From: Enterobacterales bacterium | Lineage (GTDB): Bacteria; Pseudomonadota; Gammaproteobacteria; Enterobacterales; Enterobacteriaceae | Direction of reading: 5' to 3' | Length of the DNA stretch: 50,240 nucleotides | NCBI GenBank assembly: GCA_015654925.1 | Contig: JAATFX010000061.1 | Location: 1-50,240 of the forward strand | In this document: piece after piece, positions 45,132 through 50,240 of the stretch | Numbering within the stretch: the stretch's first letter is position 1 | How the letters are laid out: the number at the start of each line of letters is the position of its first letter | Translations under genes and position numbers: made by a program | Notes under the pieces: model-generated | The model's database searches: none | The model's input: the letters and a program-made list of their open reading frames with translations, nothing else | What the model was told of the DNA's origin: nothing

Positions 45132-47987
45132 TTACAGATTGGCGATGGTCGCCTGCTGTTCAAGCAGCTTGGCTTTGGCGTCCACATAACCCGCCATTTT
45201 TTCCCGCTCTTTCGCCACTACCGCTTCCGGCGCGCGGGCGACGAACCCTTCGTTGGACAGCTTGCTTTCGATGCGGCCGATTTCCGTTTCCAATTTCAGC
45301 ACTTCGTTGGCCAGGCGGTCCAGCTCCAGCGCTTTATCGATAATGCCCGCCATCGGGATCAGCAGTTCGCCTTCATCCACCAGCTTGACGATGGACACCG
45401 GGCCTTTATCGCCGTCGGCCAGGATATCCAGGCTTTGCAGCCGGGCCAGCGTCTGGATAAAGCTGCGGTTGGCGTCGATGCGCCGGCGGGTCAGCGGCGT
45501 GGCGCCGCGTACCAGCACGTCCAGCGGCTTGCCGGGGGAAATATTCATTTCGCTGCGAATGGTGCGCACGGCGATAATCAACTGCTTGATCCACTCCACG
45601 TCGGCCAGCGCCGCGGTATCGTCCAGGGTGGCGTCGAACACCGGGAAGGGTTGCAGCATCAGCGTATCGGCGTCGATGCCTTTAAGCACTTTCACCCGCT
45701 GCCAGATGGTTTCGGTAATAAACGGCACGATGGGATGGGCCAGGCGCAGCAGGCCTTCCAGCACTTCCACCAGCGTATGGCGGGTACCGCGCAGCTCGGT
45801 TTCGCCGCCGCCGGCCATTACCGGTTTGGTCAGTTCCAGGTACCAGTCGCAGAACTGGTTCCAGGTAAAGTCATACAGGATATTGGCGGCCATATCGAAA
45901 CGGTAGCCGTCCAGCGCGTCGCGATAGGTTTTCACCGTGCGGTTGAACTCCGCCAGTATCCAGCGATCGGCCAGCGACAGGGTCATCTCGCCGCCCTGCT
46001 GCCCGCAGTCCTGATCCTCGGTATTCATCAGCACGAACCGGCTGGCGTTCCACAGCTTATTACAGAAGTTGCGATAACCTTCCAGCCGCTTCATATCCCA
46101 ATTGATATCGCGGCCGGTGGAGGCCAGGGCCGCCAGGGTAAAGCGCAGCGCGTCGGTGCCGTGCGGCTCGATGCCCTGCGGGAACTGTTTCTCGGTGCGT
46201 TTGCGGATTTTATCCGCCAGCTGCGGCTGCATCATATTGCCGGTACGCTTATCCACCAGCTCCGCCAGGGAAATACCGTCCACCATATCCAGCGGATCGA
46301 TGACGTTGCCTTTGGATTTCGACATCTTCTGGCCTTCGTCATCGCGGATCAAACCGGTCATATAAACGGTCTTGAACGGCACCTGGGGACGGTTGTTTTC
46401 ATCTTTGACAAAGTGCATGGTCAACATGATCATGCGCGCAATCCAGAAGAAAATAATATCAAAACCGCTCACCAGCACGCTGGTGGGGTGAAAGGTTTTC
46501 AGCGCTTCGGTCGGTTCCGGCCAGCCCAGGGTAGAGAAGGTCCACAGGCCGGACGAGAACCAGGTGTCCAGCACGTCTTCGTCCTGGCGCAGCGTCACCG
46601 ACGCGTCAAGATGGTTTTCCCGGCGCACTTCGGCCTCGTCATGGCCCACATAGACCTTGCCGGCGGCGTCGTACCAGGCCGGAATGCGATGGCCCCACCA
46701 CAGCTGGCGGGAGATGCACCAGTCCTGGATATCGCGCATCCAGCTGAAGTACATATTTTCATACTGCCTGGGCACGAACTGGATCTCGCCGTCTTCCACC
46801 GCGGCAATGGCCACCTTGGCCAGCGGCCCGGTGCGCACATACCATTGATCGGTAAGCATAGGCTCAATCACCACGCCGCCGCGATCGCCGTAGGGCACGG
46901 TGAGGGCATGGGGTTTGATCTCTTCCAGCAGGCCCAGGCCGTCAAACGCCGCGACCACCGCCTTGCGGGCGGCGAAACGCTCCAGGCCGCGGAATTCGGC
47001 CGGGATATCGCCGCTCCAGGCGTCGCTGGCCTCGCCCTGGGTGTCGAACACTTCCGCCCGCTCGCGGATATCGCCGTCCAGGGTCAGGATATTGATCATG
47101 GGCAGGGCGTGGCGCTTGCCGACCTCATAGTCGTTAAAGTCATGGGCCGGAGTGATTTTCACGCAGCCGGTGCCCTTGGTCATATCCGCATGTTCGTCGC
47201 CGATAATGGGAATGCGGCGGCCGACCAGCGGCAGGATCACGCTTTTACCGATCAGGTCTTTATAGCGCGGGTCTTCCGGGTTGACCGCCACGCCGGTATC
47301 CCCCAACACGGTTTCCGGGCGGGTGGTGGCGACGACCAGGTAATCCTTGCCGTCGGCGGTTTTGGCGCCGTCGGCCAGCGGATAACGCAGGTGCCACATG
47401 GACCCCTGGGACTCGCGGTTTTCCACTTCCAGATCCGAAATGGCGGTGCGTAATTTCGGGTCCCAGTTCACCAGGCGTTTGCCGCGGTAAATCAAATCCT
47501 GCTTAAACAGCTGGACGAAAACTTCCTTCACCGCGTCAGACAAGCCGGCGTCCATGGTGAAGCGCTCGCGCTCCCAATCCACCGACGCGCCAAGGCGGCG
47601 CATCTGGCGGGTAATGGTGCCGCCGGATTCCGCCTTCCACTGCCAGATTTTTTCGATAAACGCTTCGCGCCCGTAGTCGTGGCGGGTTTTACCCTCTTCG
47701 GCGGCGATTTTGCGCTCCACCACCATTTGCGTGGCGATGCCCGCGTGGTCGGTGCCCACCTGCCACAGGGTGTTTTTGCCCTGCATGCGCTGGTAACGCA
47801 CGATAATATCCATAATGGTCTGCTGGAAGGCATGACCCATATGCAGGCTGCCGGTCACATTCGGCGGCGGGATCATGATGCAGAAGCTCTCTTTGCTGGT
47901 ATCGTTATGCGGCTTGAAATAGCCCTGTTTTTCCCAGTGCTCGTAGAGCGGCTGCTCGATGTCGTGCGGGTTATATGTCTTTTCCAT
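45132..47987 (-). CDS. valS: Valyl-tRNA synthetase ValS
   Basis: Class I aminoacyl-tRNA synthetase of 951 residues, the E. coli length, charging tRNA-Val and editing threonine. The nucleotide-binding HMGH lies in [15 protein letters not shown] near residue 40 and the KMSKS loop ([14 protein letters not shown]) near 554. The editing domain lies between them, and a C-terminal coiled coil (residues about 880-951, rich in Lys, Glu and Ala) contacts tRNA. It begins 12 bases after the holC stop; the two are usually co-transcribed. Confidence 0.98.
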   Translation of the reverse strand: MEKTYNPHDIEQPLYEHWEKQGYFKPHNDTSKESFCIMIPPPNVTGSLHMGHAFQQTIMDIIVRYQRMQGKNTLWQVGTDHAGIATQMVVERKIAAEEGKTRHDYGREAFIEKIWQWKAESGGTITRQMRRLGASVDWERERFTMDAGLSDAVKEVFVQLFKQDLIYRGKRLVNWDPKLRTAISDLEVENRESQGSMWHLRYPLADGAKTADGKDYLVVATTRPETVLGDTGVAVNPEDPRYKDLIGKSVILPLVGRRIPIIGDEHADMTKGTGCVKITPAHDFNDYEVGKRHALPMINILTLDGDIRERAEVFDTQGEASDAWSGDIPAEFRGLERFAARKAVVAAFDGLGLLEEIKPHALTVPYGDRGGVVIEPMLTDQWYVRTGPLAKVAIAAVEDGEIQFVPRQYENMYFSWMRDIQDWCISRQLWWGHRIPAWYDAAGKVYVGHDEAEVRRENHLDASVTLRQDEDVLDTWFSSGLWTFSTLGWPEPTEALKTFHPTSVLVSGFDIIFFWIARMIMLTMHFVKDENNRPQVPFKTVYMTGLIRDDEGQKMSKSKGNVIDPLDMVDGISLAELVDKRTGNMMQPQLADKIRKRTEKQFPQGIEPHGTDALRFTLAALASTGRDINWDMKRLEGYRNFCNKLWNASRFVLMNTEDQDCGQQGGEMTLSLADRWILAEFNRTVKTYRDALDGYRFDMAANILYDFTWNQFCDWYLELTKPVMAGGGETELRGTRHTLVEVLEGLLRLAHPIVPFITETIWQRVKVLKGIDADTLMLQPFPVFDATLDDTAALADVEWIKQLIIAVRTIRSEMNISPGKPLDVLVRGATPLTRRRIDANRSFIQTLARLQSLDILADGDKGPVSIVKLVDEGELLIPMAGIIDKALELDRLANEVLKLETEIGRIESKLSNEGFVARAPEAVVAKEREKMAGYVDAKAKLLEQQATIANL

Positions 47988-47999
47988 TATGCGTATATT

Positions 48000-48449
48000 T
48001 CACTGCGTTGGCGGCGTGGCCGTGGTCAATTGGAAGCCGACGCTGCGATAGGCTTTATACCGATCGCGCGCCAGCTGTTTTAAATCGTCTTCATCTGGAA
48101 CGAAGTCTATCACTTCATGGAAAGCAGAGGCAAAATCCGCGCATTGCGGCAACAGGCTGATTAGCAGGTCGCGCGGCGCGTTGCCCCGGCGCTTGGGCCA
48201 GCAAATCTCCACCGGCGCGCCGTAGCGCGGCCCTTCGCCCGCCAGGTTATGCGGGACGAAAGCCTCCGGATCGCGCTGCCACAGGGCTTCATCCAGTTTC
48301 AGCGCCTGCTCCTCGTCGCCACAGGCGATCAGCACCCTTTTCCCGGCGCGCCAATGGATGGCCGCCAACTCGCAGGCAAGCCGCTCCACGGCGGACAAAT
48401 CGTCCTGGATATCCTGGCGATCGAGCAGATAAAAGGTTGCGTTTTTCAT
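48000..48449 (-). CDS. holC: DNA polymerase III chi subunit HolC
   Basis: Chi subunit of the clamp loader, 149 residues, which binds single-strand-binding protein and joins the psi subunit. The start KNATFYLLD, the segment ACELAAIHWRAGKRVLIACGDEEQA near residue 25, and NLAGEGPRYGAPVEICWP near 68 match E. coli HolC. It follows pepA after a strong terminator, so it probably has its own promoter in the 85-base gap. Confidence 0.95.
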   Translation of the reverse strand: MKNATFYLLDRQDIQDDLSAVERLACELAAIHWRAGKRVLIACGDEEQALKLDEALWQRDPEAFVPHNLAGEGPRYGAPVEICWPKRRGNAPRDLLISLLPQCADFASAFHEVIDFVPDEDDLKQLARDRYKAYRSVGFQLTTATPPTQ

Positions 48450-48483
48450 GTGCCGTATTTATTAAGCCTGAGGGGAATGACGG

Positions 48484-48513
48484 AAAAAATAACGGGCGGC
48501 CCGCGCCGCCCGT
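48484..48513 (-). terminator. Rho-independent terminator after pepA
   Basis: On the minus strand a perfect nine-base-pair stem (ACGGGCGGC with its complement) closes a four-base loop and is followed by a TATTTTTT tail. Confidence 0.9.
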
Positions 48514-48534
48514 CCAAGCATACCTTTTTTAAGC

Positions 48535-50240
<1,706 letters not shown>

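Noticed and set aside
45096..47453. A 785-codon plus-strand open frame opposite valS
   Set aside because: It is antisense to the highly conserved valS, is rich in His, Gln and Arg as expected from the complement of a GC-rich gene, and has no recognisable domain.

Overview
The window looks like a chromosomal segment of a Gram-negative gammaproteobacterium of the order Enterobacterales. The evidence is the gene content and order: treC, nrdD and nrdG; mgtL and mgtA; ridA, pyrI, pyrB and pyrL; tabA, argI, rraB and yjgM; valS, holC and pepA. All of these are grouped much as in Escherichia coli, and the products are closely E. coli-like. The bases are GC-rich, roughly 55-60 percent by eye. I cannot fix the genus from sequence alone. 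No rRNA, tRNA, CRISPR array, insertion sequence or prophage was seen.

Layout. Bases 1-6225 hold an iron-siderophore uptake locus: a FhuF-like reductase (minus), then FhuD, FhuB and a TonB-dependent receptor (plus), with two Fur-like boxes and no FhuC ATPase. Bases 6300-10500 hold a glutathione transferase, the guanine/hypoxanthine permease GhxP and the antiporter YjcE. Bases 10500-12620 hold a LysR regulator divergent from a CidA/CidB (LrgA/LrgB) pair. Bases 12749-16784 hold the acetate operon acs-yjcH-actP (minus), followed by gltP (plus). Bases 18657-25552 hold a minus-strand copper/silver efflux operon: a small Cys/His/Met-rich protein, CusF, an outer-membrane factor, a CusB carrying a fused CusF domain, and CusA.

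Bases 25782-28392 hold the anaerobic ribonucleotide reductase genes nrdD-nrdG, preceded by tandem NrdR boxes and an FNR-like site. Next is an orphan treC without treB or treR, then mgtA with a PhoP-box promoter and a roughly 300-base leader that encodes a short proline-rich MgtL-like peptide.

Between mgtA and ridA, which lie close together in E. coli, sits a block of about 6 kb (33740-39882). It holds a 447-residue protein I do not recognise, a complete Anbu operon (circularly permuted ATP-grasp, alpha-E, transglutaminase-like, Anbu proteasome-like peptidase) and a VapBC toxin-antitoxin pair. The remainder is conserved: ridA; pyrL-pyrB-pyrI with its attenuator, in which the leader reading frame runs on into pyrB; tabA; argI with two ARG boxes; rraB; yjgM; valS; holC; pepA. 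The window ends in the promoter region upstream of pepA.

The best candidates for new biology are the unknown 447-residue gene beside the Anbu operon, the extended pyrL frame, the mgtA leader and the copper locus with its FNR-like site and unnamed small protein.
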